Counted from the stretch's first letter, positions 1 through 12,823 are shown. The stretch is 64,000 bases of DNA from Mikania micrantha (GCA_009363875.1 CM018697.1:496001-560000), one strand, 5' to 3'. The notes: generated from the sequence alone by a model not told the origin. A program made the numbers and translations.

Positions 1-2155
1 TAATGATTTCCTAATTATAGTAAAGAACTAGGTTATTACCCGTGTATTACACGGATTACCTAAAAATATGAAATAATTAGTAATAAAAATTTAAAAATTA
101 TAAATAATATTTTGATAGACATTGATTAAATTACGTATTAATATTTATTTAATTTAATAAAACAATATTTAAAATTTTCAATAATTAAAGAAATGTACTT
201 GAGTTTTTTGATTTCTAACAATAATGATTTTTAAGTTAACCGATCTTATTATTTAAAATTTAAAAACTAAATGTTGCAAATCAAGAACACAATAAACAAT
301 TTATTTAATTATTAAAGTTAAAAGACTCGTTGAAAAATATCATTAAACATAAAGAACTAAAATTTTAATTTTTCCTATTATTTTTATTTTACTTTTGGGT
401 TTTAAAAGAAATTATTTTTTAAACGTTTTGTTTTAAGATAACATCAATTGTTTATAAAAATCCTATTAATTAAAACTTTAATTTATAATTTACTTCATTT
501 TGAAAAAAAACATTAAATACAAGTCTAAATTATTTTTTATTTCTAAAAAATATTGATTTTTAGAAATAAATCCATTTATTATAACTTTTTTTAAAGTGTG
601 TTTCTCAATAAAAAGTTTATTTTTAATTTATTTTAAAACTTTTTAGTATTAAAAATGTAAATAATATCATTAATATTATAATTATTGAATATGAGAGATA
701 TAATATAATCATTTAATATGAGATAATAATAAAATGGGATGATAAGAAAATGCCAAGTGGCAATATTAACCTAAAACTGTGACAAGTGTCAAAAAAATAT
801 TTTTGTTTATTATAATAGTAAGATGTAGGTGAGTGGCACGATTATCACGAATATCAATAGTAAATGAGAGAGTTTTAAGATGGAACGTGAGAAATTTATC
901 ATCAGATTCTACTTTTATAGTTGCTTGTTGAAACTCTTCTCGGACCATGAAGGTTTGAATCGCGGTCTGTGACCGCCACAAGTATTGAGGCACATCATGT
1001 GTCAAAAACTCTATGCAAGTGACAGTCTTATATGAAGTTGCGACTTCGTGGTTTACCAAAGAAATGGCTCACCTTCGTGATCGCATCCTGGCTTGGCAGA
1101 ATGAGATGATACGCTGGCTGATCGATCGCGAGATCGAGAGGTTGAGACAGGCTGGTATTGAGCCTTCTCCCCTTCCGCCATCACCTCCCCGGCATGATCC
1201 GTAGCTTTATTTCTTTTCATTGTGCTGCACAGACACTGTTTATGTATGTTTTATGTGATTTGTTTTGATTGGTTGTTTATTTTTTTTAATTTGTATGTAC
1301 ATTGTGTTTGTTTCATACGTGTATTTGTTTAAACAAAAATAATATTAAATTAATGAAATTAATGATGAAAACGAAAAACGTTAAAAATAAATCTTATTAA
1401 TGTTTAAACTATTAAACGTTAAAAATGTTTAAATTTATGAAACTAAATTTATAACATTACCAATTTTTTTCTAATTTAAAGTTTGAAAAAAAAATATATA
1501 TTAATTTTTTTAGGCTTATACATGTCGTATACTACCATACTATATGTATAAGAATTCAATGTTGAGATTGGCTAAAAACAAGCCATTTTAATCAGAAAAC
1601 ATATACGCCACGTACAGTACCGTACGTGACGTACAACACAGAATTTAACCAGTCACATATGAGAATTTAAGGTTGCAGGTGTCAGATGTCGTACGCTACG
1701 TAGGGACCTGTACGCGGCGTACGACACGCAGGGACCGGCCTTGGTGAAGCTGCAGCAAAGCAATTTCTAAATACTGATGAAGCTGAATTTCGTGAATCAA
1801 ATGTAACTGTTACTCTTTCTAAATACTAATGAGGCTAATCTTTCGAAGCTTAGCGGCATCTCCTAGCGTTTATTTCTGAGCTTGTCTTTTATTAATGATT
1901 TCCTAATTAAAGTAAAGAACGTAGGTGAGTGGCATGTTATCATGAATATCGATATTATACGAGAGAGTTTTAGAATGGGATGTGAGAAATTTATCATTAG
2001 ATTCTACTTTTACAGTTGCTTGTTGAGACTCTTCTCGGACTGTGAAGGTTTGGGTTGCGGTCTGTGATCGCCATAAGTACTGAGTCACATCATGTTTCAA
2101 AAACTCTAACTTCGTGGTTTGCCAAAGAAATGGCTCAATGTCCACGAGGGTTTCG
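1..2155 (+). repeat. Partial tandem copies of a ~1.1-kb repeat unit
   Basis: Two incomplete units lie head to tail. The first runs from the window edge to about 1,735 and is interrupted by the Helitron at 28-823. The second runs from about 1,731 to 2,155. Both contain TAATGATTTCCTAATTA, then GTAGGTGAGTGGCA, then a stretch ending AAAGAAATGGCT. A third copy lies at 48,631-49,319 plus 51,554-51,950, split there by a solo LTR, which gives a unit length near 1,080 bp. Repeated CGTACG-containing words (about 1,600-1,730) are part of it. No convincing coding frame was seen. It could be a satellite-like repeat or the remains of an unrecognised transposon. Confidence 0.6.
28..823 (-). mobile_element. 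Non-autonomous Helitron
   Basis: Read on the - strand the element begins TCTTACTATTATAATAAAC (from 823) and ends in CTAG (at 28) followed by host T. A hairpin with stem CCGTGT/ACACGG lies just upstream of the CTAG. It sits between host A and T, as expected for Helitrons. The homologous site near 48,801-48,807 reads GAATGTAGG without the insert, so both ends are supported to the base. It is 796 bp with no helicase coding, hence non-autonomous. Related termini occur at 52,339, 53,348 and 63,099. Confidence 0.8.
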
Positions 2156-2687
2156 AGGCACGGTCTTACGTCAAAACCCTAATTCGTGACTCCTTGAATT
2201 TTCATTTTAGCCCCTTTTTTTCATATTTTCATTTGTGGCCCTCAAGTTATTCTTTATTGCAAATATAGATCTCTAACTTTATCAAATGTTATATAGTATA
2301 ATGGTGTAAAAGTACGTTGATTAGTATTGTTTATATATGTTATAAACGATTAATTCAACCATTTTGATACCCATTTGATAGCCCCCCTCTAGCGATCCTT
2401 TTTTATCAATAAAATAACTTTTTATTAGAACTTTACGAGCCTTCAAGCAATCACTATGCACAAATTCCTTTTTATTTTAATATTTTTTGAATGAGTCATC
2501 TCTCTTTAAGTTTGAACCTAACAGAGGCATCAGAGTAATTGATGAGGATGGGAGAAGGATAAAATTACGTCTCATTCCGTTTAATAAAATTGTGTGTTTT
2601 GAAAAGTGCTAGAAGATGTGGTGTAAAAATTAGGTCTACTATTAATGTTTATATTGAAAACCAGCCGATGCACCTCAAGTTCTCAAC
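2156..2687. other. Intergenic, no gene seen
   Basis: AT-rich sequence between the tandem repeat unit and the hAT-type MITE. Short open frames near 2,590-2,780 have no recognisable domain and run into the MITE. Nothing else supported. Confidence 0.5.
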
Positions 2688-3370
2688 TAGGATTGTTCAA
2701 AATACTCGTCGCTCAACACTCGTTCGGAACTCGCTTGAAAAAAGTTCAGATAGAGCTCGTTCAAATTTCGCTCGATTTTAAACGAGCCGAGCACACTCGG
2801 TTCGGTTTCAAAATGAACCGAGCATGAGCCAAGGTAAGGTCGCTCGACGCTCACTCGGATAGTCGCTCATTTGGCTCGCTCGTTTTGGCTCGTTTAAGTA
2901 TAACTAAATTATATATATATATATATATATATATTGAGTAATATTAAAAAAAATATTAACACTAAAATGTTACAAGTTTCAATGATGAATTATGATGTTG
3001 GTATATTCAAACTAATGAATATTGATATTGATAATTTATTCAAATATTTTGAACCTTTCTTATGTTTTCGTTATTCGACTATGAAAATTTGTAATTTATG
3101 TATTTTTGTTTTGGATTTGTATATTAATAAACTTATTGTTTTTTAATTATTGAGTTTGAAATTGATATAAATATTTTAATTTTGCATTAAATTTTATTTT
3201 GAGACCGAGCCAAACCGAACCAAGCCGAGCAGCTTGGTTTTAAAACGAGCCGAGCAATGAGCACAACATTTGGCTCGATTTTACAAATCCGAACCAAGCC
3301 GAGCCGCTCGGTTTGTAAACGATCCGAGCACGAGCATACCCTCGCTCGGCTCGGCTCGTGAACAACCCTA
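2688..3370. mobile_element. hAT-type MITE with 8-bp TSD
   Basis: Imperfect terminal inverted repeats TAGGATTGTTCA (left) and TGAACAACCCTA (right) are flanked by a perfect 8-bp duplication TTCTCAAC (2,680-2,687 and 3,371-3,378). An 8-bp duplication and TAG...CTA-type ends fit the hAT superfamily. The 683-bp interior is filled with GCTCG and GAGCCGAGC words plus a (TA)n tract at 2,910-2,934. There is no transposase, so it would depend on enzyme supplied in trans. Confidence 0.8.
2910..2934. repeat. (TA)n microsatellite
   Basis: Uninterrupted TA dinucleotide run of about 25 bp inside the hAT-type MITE. Confidence 0.9.
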
Positions 3371-3762
3371 TTCTCAACAAGCTATTTTGGAAACTTTGGA
3401 TCTAAGTGTGAGGTTTGGGCTTTGGGCTAGTTTGCAGTCTCATTAAAGAGATTTTACTAGTCTGGAGTTGGATATAATTGAATTAAGCTGCAATCTAATC
3501 AACTAAGACTTGCAATGAGTCTAATCAATCCGTTATAAAACCTGTATTTTCAACTGAATGTCAAAAGACAACTAGTTTTATACATGTATGGTAGCCAGGT
3601 AGTTTAATGTTATAATTTTATCACTTTACTAAATTTTGTTAAAAATAATATTTATTTAAGTAACTAAAGTACAACTTGTAAGGCAATTAAAAAATTCCAA
3701 ACTAATAAAAAAGAATACATTAAATTTACGAAGCAAATATAAAAAAAAACTGTAAAACTACT

Positions 3763-5255
3763 TGTAGAGAAATTCCAGAACACGAACGCAATTGAATCAC
3801 CGGATGAATTGAAAGTCGTGGATCACACTTTCAGATCAAACTATTTGTGGTTTACTCAAATGTTTGATCGAATAAAATTTAATTCGAATCAAGAACGAGT
3901 ATGAAAATGTTTCTGTGAAATGTTTCATCGATCAATTTTAATTAGCAGGTTTTTGGAAACTGCTTCCAAGCAGTTTTCAAGTTTTATATTTTACAAAATT
4001 CCCACTAAACTATCATTACGAATTTTATATTAAAATTCTTAAAATCAATTTTTTTATTGATTTTTCAACATAGAAACTTAGGTTAGAAAAAAAAATTTCA
4101 AGCTGACATGGTGGCTCAACCCCACCCAGGGGCTCTACCCCTTGGACCCCGATAGGAGCTGCGCCCCTCGGACCCCACTAACTGGTGGCGCTGCCCCCGG
4201 ACCACGTTGAATTATAAAACATTAAACAAGTGTGTACCCACACCCAACTTATTTAATGAATTTCATAATTCATATTGATCGATAAAATTAATCCTAATTA
4301 CACTAAAATATTTAAGAATTCTCCCCTATTTTAGTGTAATTCTTGATTAATTTATAACAAAATCACAACCATTTCAAACTTATGCATAAATGAAATATCG
4401 TGACGATTGAATTCCATCTTAGTATATTACACATTTCAAATATTCGAATATATTAGGTATCTCTGAGGATTAAACATAATCTATTCAAATTGAATACCTG
4501 AAGATAATATACACATAAGTTTACATACTTATAAATTCTTACATGACACTATTTTTACTAGCTTATGTCCATATCCTTCATCAACATATCAAAGCCAAGT
4601 CTCAGCTTCTTGAAACAACTAAACTTCATGTTCATATAGGTAGTTCTTTTATCTCATACTTGCATATGCAATTTTTCAAAAGAACTATTGAGAATTATAA
4701 ATTCAGCCTCTTCAATTTGCAGGTCTGAACACATACCTTGGATGAATCTCCTAATGTGTTCCAATCTCTAGATGTTAAGCTTTCCACATTGAATTCTATA
4801 CCTAATTTATGTTAGATGCGAATTGGGTATCTTAGCATTAAAGATTTCAAATGGACTTTAAATTATCCCTTTAGTTGACTTGTGCACAAGATCTCTACAT
4901 AACCATTTGGTTAAATGATCAGCTAAATTTTGTTGAGTTTTCACAAACTCCAATGATATTACACCATTTGTAATTAGATCACAAATCATGTTGTGTCTAA
5001 CACCTAAGTGCCTAGACTCCCATTATACACTTGACTATAAGCTTTAGCCAAAGTTGCAGCATTATCACATCTAATAGATATTGGTGATATCGGTTTGGGC
5101 CACAATGAAATTTCATAAATCAAGTTATTTAGCCATTCAGCTAAATTCGTGTATGAAAACATTAAACGAGCGTGCACCCCACACCCAACTTATTTAAATT
5201 TCATAATTTATATTGATAATTAAAATTAATCTCAATTACACTAAAATATCTAACA
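3763..5255 (-). mobile_element. Ty1/copia element with large internal deletion
   Basis: Starts TGTAGAGAAATTCC, ends TATCTAACA, and is flanked by CTACT (3,758-3,762 and 5,256-5,260). The homologous block near 54,000 (ACTGTAAAACTACTCATAC) is the empty site. A full LTR occupies about 3,763-4,315. Only the last ~100 bp of the other LTR remain (about 5,157-5,255), matching 4,217-4,315. A purine-rich tract (AAATAGGGGAGAAT on the - strand) adjoins the LTR near 4,316. Between them only the end of pol survives, so most of the element, including the primer binding site, is deleted. The GC-rich words at 4,120-4,203 (a GGGGCTCTACCCC-like unit, about three times) belong to the LTR. Confidence 0.75.
4858..5150 (-). 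pseudogene. Copia RNase H C-terminal fragment
   Basis: The - strand translation shows the typical end of a Ty1/copia polyprotein: AEWLNNLIYEISLWPKPIS, then CDNAATLAKAYSQVYNG, then (after a one-base frameshift) SRHLGVRHNM, and near the stop NLADHLTK. The catalytic Asp in CDN is kept. The fragment begins abruptly at the deletion junction near 5,150 and ends in a TAA at 4,858-4,860. It is non-functional because of the deletion and the frameshift. Confidence 0.75.
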
Positions 5256-5260
5256 CTACT

Positions 5261-7200
5261 CATACAAGCGCCAATATATCTATTATCCTTACATGTTAAT
5301 CGCTTAAAGTTTCCTAAATTCTAGACTTAATTAATTGCAATTGCAATGAAGGGTTGTTGGCCACCACAAACGGCGTTAGACGTGTCGTCCCCTCGATCTC
5401 TTCCCACGATATGCTTTATGCTTCATTGTTTTCTCCCACCTCATAATCTTTGTTTTAGTTACTCATATCTTTGTTTTAATTGCTCATCTGTCAATGTAAT
5501 AAAATGTATTCTCCACCTTTCTCCTATTTATGTTCCTCCACCGGAGTCACCAAAACGGTCAGTTAAAAATAACATACAAAGACTTGCCATGGTAAAGAAG
5601 AAGGGGGGAACAGGCACACTTGGAGAGCGCAGTACAACGGAGAGTTGTTGGCATATGCCTGCTTTAACCGAGATCTTTGGGGGCGTAGGGGGTTGGTTCA
5701 TGGGTACAACTATTAGAAATATTAAAAGAAATATAGAATGTTCAATGATTAAGAATTTATTTAAAAGTAACAATAAAAGAATAGTCATTTTCTTTTGTAT
5801 AATTTTACAGATTACCAAAGGTTTGATCAACAGAATTGGTTCTTAAAGCAAACTTGTGGTAATCATTTGATGGTGGTGTAACTTTTATCATTGTACCCAC
5901 ACGTATTACCTCCACTTGGGTTTTTGAGTAGAAGTATCAACACAGCTGTTCGTAATCTCCAAAAAACCAAACTAACTACCTATTAAACGGACATGATTAA
6001 ATCTTAGGAATTTTATACCACTTATATTTAATCTCATGATGGTTACAATCACTTGTGTCTATATACATATAATTTGTACACCTTTCGCATTAATCATGTC
6101 AATCTATACAAGATGATGTTGAATTAAGTTTGTCATTGAACTGGTTCGAGTTTTTACCCGATTATACCCTAAAGACCAGTTTGGATGTACCGGGTCTCCT
6201 TAGGAACTGGTTTGAAACTGGTGTCAATAACTAAAAAAAGGGTTTTTGCACCTCTAAATTAGAACAGTAACTGTCAGTATAGTGAGTGAGGAATGAAGAT
6301 CCATTATATTTGGGCTTGGCATTCTTTCCTTCATCCCTAATTCAAATTAATCACCAACCTCTAGGCCTGATTGTACTGCTTAAATGTGAATCGAATAAGG
6401 CTAATTAAATGGAAATTCTTGTGTGTGTCTATATATGTTCAATTCGGTAAGGAAATCAAAATTTTAAATAATATATTTATTAGGGAAAGATGAAAGTTTA
6501 AGATGATGAGGAAGAATCAATCGCAGAATGAAATGAAAGGGAGGGGTGATAATGTGGAAAAATAGTATGAGATGACAAGGACCAAGAAATGATGATACAA
6601 AATAAGGTGAAGGAAATTAATTAAAAAAACACAAATATAAAGACGAATGAAAACAAAAAAATCAGTCAGTCAGCATTTCAAATGTATACAAAATATTTAA
6701 GGATTATTATAACTTAAGTTTCCTTGCTAGACAAAAGAATCTTTCATATTTCAAATAAGATATTAGAATCGGTTCCAGCTAGAGTATGTTTATCTACATT
6801 ATTGAATTAAATAAGATATTGGGATTAGAATAAAAAGATGTATAATTAGCCTCATATTTCAAATTGCTAGAGTACGTTTATCTACCTAGTTCCATAAATC
6901 AGACTGTTAAAAAAACTAAATTATACATACGTACGTACGTACGTACATGCATACATACATATAAGATTGAGAATAAAAATATAACTCACTGTTTTTGATA
7001 GGTAATACATACATACACATATATTCGGTTTTTTCAGTTTCCGTTTTATATAAAACTAAAACCAACTCAAACTTTCGGTTTTTTTAAAAAATTTATACCA
7101 AACATGTCAGTTTATATGTGGGTTCACTTGTTTTGGTTTAATTTTTCGGTTTTAGGTCGTTTTTTTGGTTTCGTGCACACCCATGATCAAAAGGGTCTTT
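5261..7200. other. Duplicated non-coding flank (copy 1)
   Basis: Blocks at 5,257-5,345, 6,480-6,740 and 6,840-7,000 match 54,000-54,090, 54,090-54,215 plus 55,164-55,250, and 59,240-59,370 in the same order and orientation. The stretch 5,346-6,480 has no partner in the other copy. An open frame at 5,346-5,846 there has no recognisable domain. The block at 6,840-7,000 matches intron sequence next to an exon of the gene at the right edge, but the exons are absent here. Sequence 7,020-7,180 is rich in CGGTTTTT words like those of decayed hAT elements. Confidence 0.55.
6928..6964. repeat. ACGT/ACAT tetranucleotide microsatellite
   Basis: Run of ACGT units passing into ACAT units. The homologous position near 59,330 has only a short CATATATATA tract, so the array expanded in one copy. 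Confidence 0.85.
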
Positions 7201-7289
7201 ACCAGTTGTATCATCTACATTTATAAATAGTTGAAAATATTATTTAACAATTATACATATTATATGTTGATAAAACATAAATAATTATC

Positions 7290-7581
7290 CATGCGTATTT
7301 TTTTTCATGTGTGTAGATAATTTATCTACACATAACTTAAATTTGTCACATGTGTAGGTAAGTCAACATTTATTTGATGGTAAATTTTGGAAGAAAATTT
7401 CCCACCAAATTTAAGTGTAGCTTAAACGCATTAATAACACATATTAAATGTTGATCGTTATAAAACTATATGATCAACAATTACTCGCACATATACACAT
7501 ATGTGTAGGTAATTTGTGTACCTACACATTTACAAGTGTAGGTAAAGTATGTGTTAGTAATCACTCCAATTTCTTGTAGTG
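7290..7581. mobile_element. CACTA (En/Spm) terminus, one end only
   Basis: The sequence ends TTTCTTGTAGTG (7,570-7,581), the reverse complement of the CACTACAAGAAA terminus typical of plant CACTA elements. Inward of it are several direct and inverted copies of a TGTGTAGGTAA-like word (about 7,310, 7,350, 7,500, 7,540), resembling CACTA subterminal repeats. No matching opposite CACTA end was found, so the left limit is arbitrary. The copia element D was inserted directly beside the terminus. Confidence 0.55.
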
Positions 7582-7586
7582 AAAAT

Positions 7587-7869
7587 TGTTGGAATTTAAG
7601 CTTGATTAAATTATGTTAATTATCGGCAGTGGCAGATTTATAATTTGGTATTTATATGTATATAGGATGTTAACGGGTCAGGTACATATTTGTGATGATA
7701 TGGTAGTTATATCGGTAGTTATGGCAGTTAGTTAACTGACAAAATTACCACCATATTATAAACTATAAATAGGTTGGATATTGTCAATATATGTATCCAA
7801 TTTGTGTACATGATTCTCTTGTTTGTTTGCTAACAGACACAACACACACAAATACTTGTTATTCCCTAT
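7587..7869 (+). repeat. Element D 5' LTR
   Basis: Begins TGTTGGAATTTAAGC and ends near TTATTCCCTAT. Same length as, and very similar to, 14,263-14,545. Differences include TGTTGG versus TGGTTGG at the start and several substitutions. Confidence 0.8.
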
Positions 7870-7870
7870 A

Positions 7871-7883
7871 ATTGGCATCAGAG
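7871..7883 (+). promoter_or_regulatory. Primer binding site of element D
   Basis: TTGGCATCAGAGC lies within a few bases of the LTR end. It differs by one base from the usual iMet primer site TGGTATCAGAGC. Confidence 0.6.
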
Positions 7884-7982
7884 CGCATAAGATCGTGAGA
7901 CCTATGTATACTTGAAAGTTCCTACTTAAATCGTGGTAATAATTGAAGACCAATACGTTGATGGTTCTGGTGATGGAGTAGA

Positions 7983-10900
7983 TGTGACAACTCACATTTT
8001 CCAGGTCAGCATTTATATAATTTTTAATAATAATGTGTATTATCATTTCATACGTGGCACTAGAACAATCATATTTAGTGTGACACGTGGCACGAAAGTC
8101 TAAACACACCGATAATTCAGGGAATTATCGCACAACACTCGCACGTGTCTTGAATAATGAACGTTGGTGAACGGATCAAACCACAGTACACCTTCACTAC
8201 ACTTAGGTCCTAGGGGGCCTAAAGTAGTTGGAACAATGCCTAAATGTCGAGAAACGATGATCGTAATCGAGAAATTCGCAAAAATCGGATCGAAACAAGA
8301 GGGTGCATCGCGGTACGCGAAGGCCCACAAGAGGGTGCATCGCGCTACGCGATGGATGGGCGGGCAATTTGAATCCCGAAATCCATCGCGGTACGCAACG
8401 AGTCCAGCACGCAAAATCTTTCTAAACCCAAGACAATTATGCCTAGTCTAGCAACTTCAATCATTTCTTTTGAGCTTACACGCCTCCTCTCGGTTTATAT
8501 CTCCTATATTCACCTGATAACACCATTTGAACCCAAAAAACACCATTGTTGGAGTCAAGAACTTGAAGGTTGAGACTTGGGAGCTTGAAGAAAGAGGCAT
8601 TAAAGATTGAAGCTTCCACCATTGTCACATCCCCACCTCTCGTCACCTGTGATGATGTCACTTGCTACTCTGATGTGATTGCGGAAGCATAGTGGTGATG
8701 TCTCATAGATGAGGTGTGACTTACTTGAACCGATATCACAGCACACAGATTCACTTAAAATAAATATATTACAAAGGTTTCGTAAATACATCAACATTAC
8801 AACTTAGTTTAATATACAATCTAATATCCCTTAATTACAAAAGTGTGATGTGCATCCTCACCGTGTCGTCACTGTTGCCCTGCAAAAAGATTTAATTTGA
8901 AAATGTCAGCACAAAGCTGGTGAGTTCGACAGTTTATTTAAACAATATGATATGAAATGTAAATTCTCAAAAGTTCAGTTCCGGATAACCATGGGACCCG
9001 TATCTAGTTCCTTTCGGACAGTTGTACGTTCATGAAGATACTACCCGTCGGTAAATATCTTAGTGCCTCATGATCTTAATGTCTATCACTAACATTAAGA
9101 AAGTGTTTTGGAAACAGGTGCCAAACATTCACACAAGGGGAGATGCAATCCTCCCAGCAAATGGGTTGTCAGCCAATAGTACTATCAATGGTTCCTGTTC
9201 GGCCCCACATGGGTTCACTAGATACAGTTCAAGAGATGAGGACTTTTGATACTGTGATAAAGATGCTAACGGCAAAATCCCATGAAATCACACAAAAGTC
9301 ACATGAAATCACACAGATATCAGTGATGCATATCATATGTTCAGAAACAGTTTTCAGAATTACCCCGATGTTTGTAAGACAGTAAAAAGAAAAGGGGTTG
9401 TACGAGACTCACCTGATGATTCAGTGATAGCAGAATATCACACAAACTGGTAATAATATGATGATTCTGCATTTAGTTATATTCAATAAGTTATTTATGT
9501 TCTAGTTTACTGATTAGATCTTTCTGAACGTTCAATGTCAAAGACATTGCTTAATAAGTCATCAAACCGTTATTAAATATTTAATTGCTTAATTTATATT
9601 ATATCATACAATGTATGATAATGTAGGAACCTACATTGCATTAGATTCCTAGTACAAGGTTGATGACATTCTTGATTAATCAGGATAATCCCAGATTAAC
9701 CAAATAGTTAATGTTGTTGATTATGATACTTGTAACAGTTTCTAGATAATTTAATGGCTTAGGAATGATCAATCCTTGTTATTGATTACCCAATTATCAT
9801 GAGATATCACAATGTAGCATCAAAATAGATGTAATAACCATGTTTAACATACTAATCTGACTGTTATCATAAACATCAGATAATCGTTCCAATGAGTATG
9901 TTAATGGTTGTGATTAGTTTGAAACACTTGGATTTAACCTTGCATTTCAAGGATTAACCCAACTAATCACCTACATTGTTATAATCAAATGGATTAAACC
10001 ATTATAATCATGGGTATGGTTTCATGCAAACCGGGCATTACAACGGATCAAAACAAGGATTTAACCGTTAAAACCTCGTGTTCTTTGTTTATAATCAATC
10101 CTAGCCATCATCTAGGCAATAATCAACAATCCTAACTATTCCATTACGTTAAAAATCAAGATCTAATCAATCAAAATCAAACCAGAAAGTTTAAACGGAT
10201 CATTACCTAATCTGACGGATATCTGGCTTCAGAACAACGATCAGGACTTGAAAACACGTTCCCTGGCTTCAACCACACGATCTGATGGTTTTTGAATTGA
10301 GGTTTGATTCTCAAAAGTGATGTTCATCGTCTGGAAGTCGAGTATGTGCGAGATAGTTATAAAAAAAATAATTCTGCATGAATCAGATGAAGATAACCAA
10401 CTTATTCCACCGCCTTATCCGTCGCGTACCGCGGCGGGAGGCCAATTTGGGCTTCGCGTACCGCGAAGCTTTTCGGGAGAATCTTAGATATTTTCCAAGC
10501 ATCGCGTACCGCGGAGGACCCTCAAGCCCACCTCCGCGTACTGCGACGAGCCTATTCGACCAATACTTAGAAATTTTTCTTCGTTTTTCAATTCCGGGCA
10601 ATCCAGGACTCCGTTTTGTACACGGTTTTCGCCCACGTTCATCATTTTTTGTGTACTATCAACCTGTAGCAATTACAGTTATTAAATCAACATGGATTTC
10701 TAGAACGATCAAATGTGCCCACGTCATTGATGACGTAATTCTCGTATGCAACTGTCACAACCATCTTCTTACATCTACTTCATCTACTGCCCTAGGAGCT
10801 TAAGGGGGCTGATATTATCTTCATTCTATCTCCTTGGATCTTTAGAAGGTAAATCCATGACCCATTTGCAATGTTAGACAAACACAAACCCACCCACAAG

Positions 10901-12823
10901 CCTAAACACCCACATGCAATGGGAAATACCCACACGCAATCACTAACACTTCACATGCACGAAATGTTCTTTGTTTGGATCTGGGTTTGTTGATGATTTT
11001 GTGTTATTTGATGATCTAGATTGATTAGATGAGTTTCTATGACAATCCATGACGATGTTAACATGTATGTTGATGATTTGTTCACAAATGGGTGTTTCTA
11101 GTAACACGCATGTAAGATCCATGATGTTTTATGTGAATTTTAATATTGAAATGTGGTTATAAGCGATACTTGTGATGATTTGCAAGGATTAGAAGCTTTG
11201 ATTTGGTCAAGAGCATGAATATTTACATTATTTCTAAATATGGTAACTTTAATGTTACAAATTTGTGATTTTTGATGAAACGGCTTCATGCATGTGATTA
11301 GATTCATAAGTTATGTTTAAAATGATGTTTTAAAACCAATGTGATGGTTATTGATGTATTAGAATGGTTAGAAGTGTCAAAAGTATGATTTCTAGGGATA
11401 TTACTATAAATGGAAACTTTTTGTCACAAGTTTGCTAATAGATGATGAGATGGATAATGTTTTGAGTCTAACATGCTTGTTGATGTCAATATGATGATAT
11501 TGAAGGATTTGATATTAAACTTGCTAAAACGTGCTTAATTGCTCAACTTTCCATAATTTGTAACTTTTACACGCAAACCATGCTAAACCGGCTAAGTGTA
11601 ACTATGTGCTATGTGATAACATGCTCATTTAGGATAAATATGCATGTTAGAATAATCAGATTATGATTTATTGCATGACTTACCAAATTTGGAAACTTTC
11701 CTAAAATAGAAACTTACTACAAATAGTAAGTTTCCTCACGAAAGCGACTTCGGTATCCGTACACATCACACGACACTAAAACACACGTTACACGAGCACT
11801 TGATCCAAAAACCGTCACCAACGGGTCGTTAGGTCAAACACGGTCAACACACGGTCAACACGACCCACATAACAACTTAGAGTTGTTAAACACTAACACG
11901 GTCCTGTGAGACCCACGTGTATGTAACACAAACTTACAACACCTATGTGATATAGGTGACTGCTAGCCGGCAAGCTACTCGATTACTGTTAAGAACGCAT
12001 TTCACGAACTCAGGTGAGTTTACAGCCCCACGTTTACTTTTAACTGTTTTTACTTAACTTTGGGGTGTGAATACTATGCAACTGTTTTAGATATATGACT
12101 GGTATGTTGTGAAAACCATTTTCGAGTGTAACTATTATCGCTTAAAGTCCTCACTTATCCTTACCGTTAGTTGTATAACAAACGAGTCGTAATTACGTAG
12201 TACTACTGGGTTTGACTAGCCCCACTCGGCACCAATGTTGACTGGAGGTCACAACGAGTGTAATTTCGATGTTGATGTCGGGTTCAACAATGACCCGCGG
12301 AGGCAAACGGGAACAGTCGAGTTTCGGTAAGATGAACAGACACACTCCACATATCGTAGATCCACTACTAAACTTAACATGCCCAGTTTATATCTGTTTA
12401 CTTTTCAGTCTGTCTAAACCTGTGAACTCACCAACTTTTTAGTTTACACTTTTCGAATGTATTCTCAGGTAACTAAATGGAGCACACGCTACGATGCGCA
12501 CAAGGAAGCACTAAGGAGTCTGGCTCGCATATAGACTCGTGTCTTAGGCTTTGTGTGCATTGGTTTTTTTTCAAACAAATTAATCTATGTAGTGTCTTAA
12601 ACACTTTACATTCCGATGTGTAATTTTAACTTTTTCCGCTGCAACTTATTTATGCTATGGTATTTTAAACATATTCCGCGTATTTATGAAACTTATATTA
12701 TTCTGCAAAACTGTTTGATTATGAACTCATATAGAGTCGTTCTATATGACCAAAGAGCTGTGATCCTGTCCACGTCACACCCACGTGGACTGACACCACA
12801 AGTGGGAATTTGGTGGTGTGACA
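7983..12823 (+). mobile_element. Solo LTR E (gypsy type), split by solo LTR F
   Basis: Begins TGTGACAACTCAC, ends GGTGGTGTGACA, and has a perfect 5-bp duplication GTAGA (7,978-7,982 and 12,824-12,828). Without F and its duplication it is about 2.7 kb. It contains no primer binding site, gag or pol, so it is read as a solo LTR left by LTR-LTR recombination. The ends resemble the LTR ends of gypsy elements A and B, which also start TGTGACA. Three CGCGGTACGCG-like words lie at 8,307-8,400. Confidence 0.75.
8623..10759 (-). mobile_element. Solo LTR F nested in solo LTR E
   Basis: Begins TGTCACATCCCC, ends TGTCACA, with a perfect 5-bp duplication ACCAT (8,618-8,622 and 10,760-10,764). It is 2,137 bp with no coding sequence for an internal region. 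Compared with the ends of A and B (TGTGACA...GGGGGTGTGACA), the - strand is the likely sense. Four TCGCGTACCGCG-like words lie at 10,421-10,550. Confidence 0.8.

Noticed and set aside
2590..3146. Short frames around the hAT-type MITE
   Set aside because: They overlap repetitive GCTCG words and the MITE ends, with no domain or homology recognised.
5346..5846. 166-codon open frame in the left flank
   Set aside because: No recognisable domain, unusual composition, and it crosses sequence with no homologue in the paired copy. No splice or expression signal seen.
8100..8451. Two overlapping frames on opposite strands within solo LTR E
   Set aside because: They arise from the near-palindromic CGCGGTACGCG repeats and have no domain.
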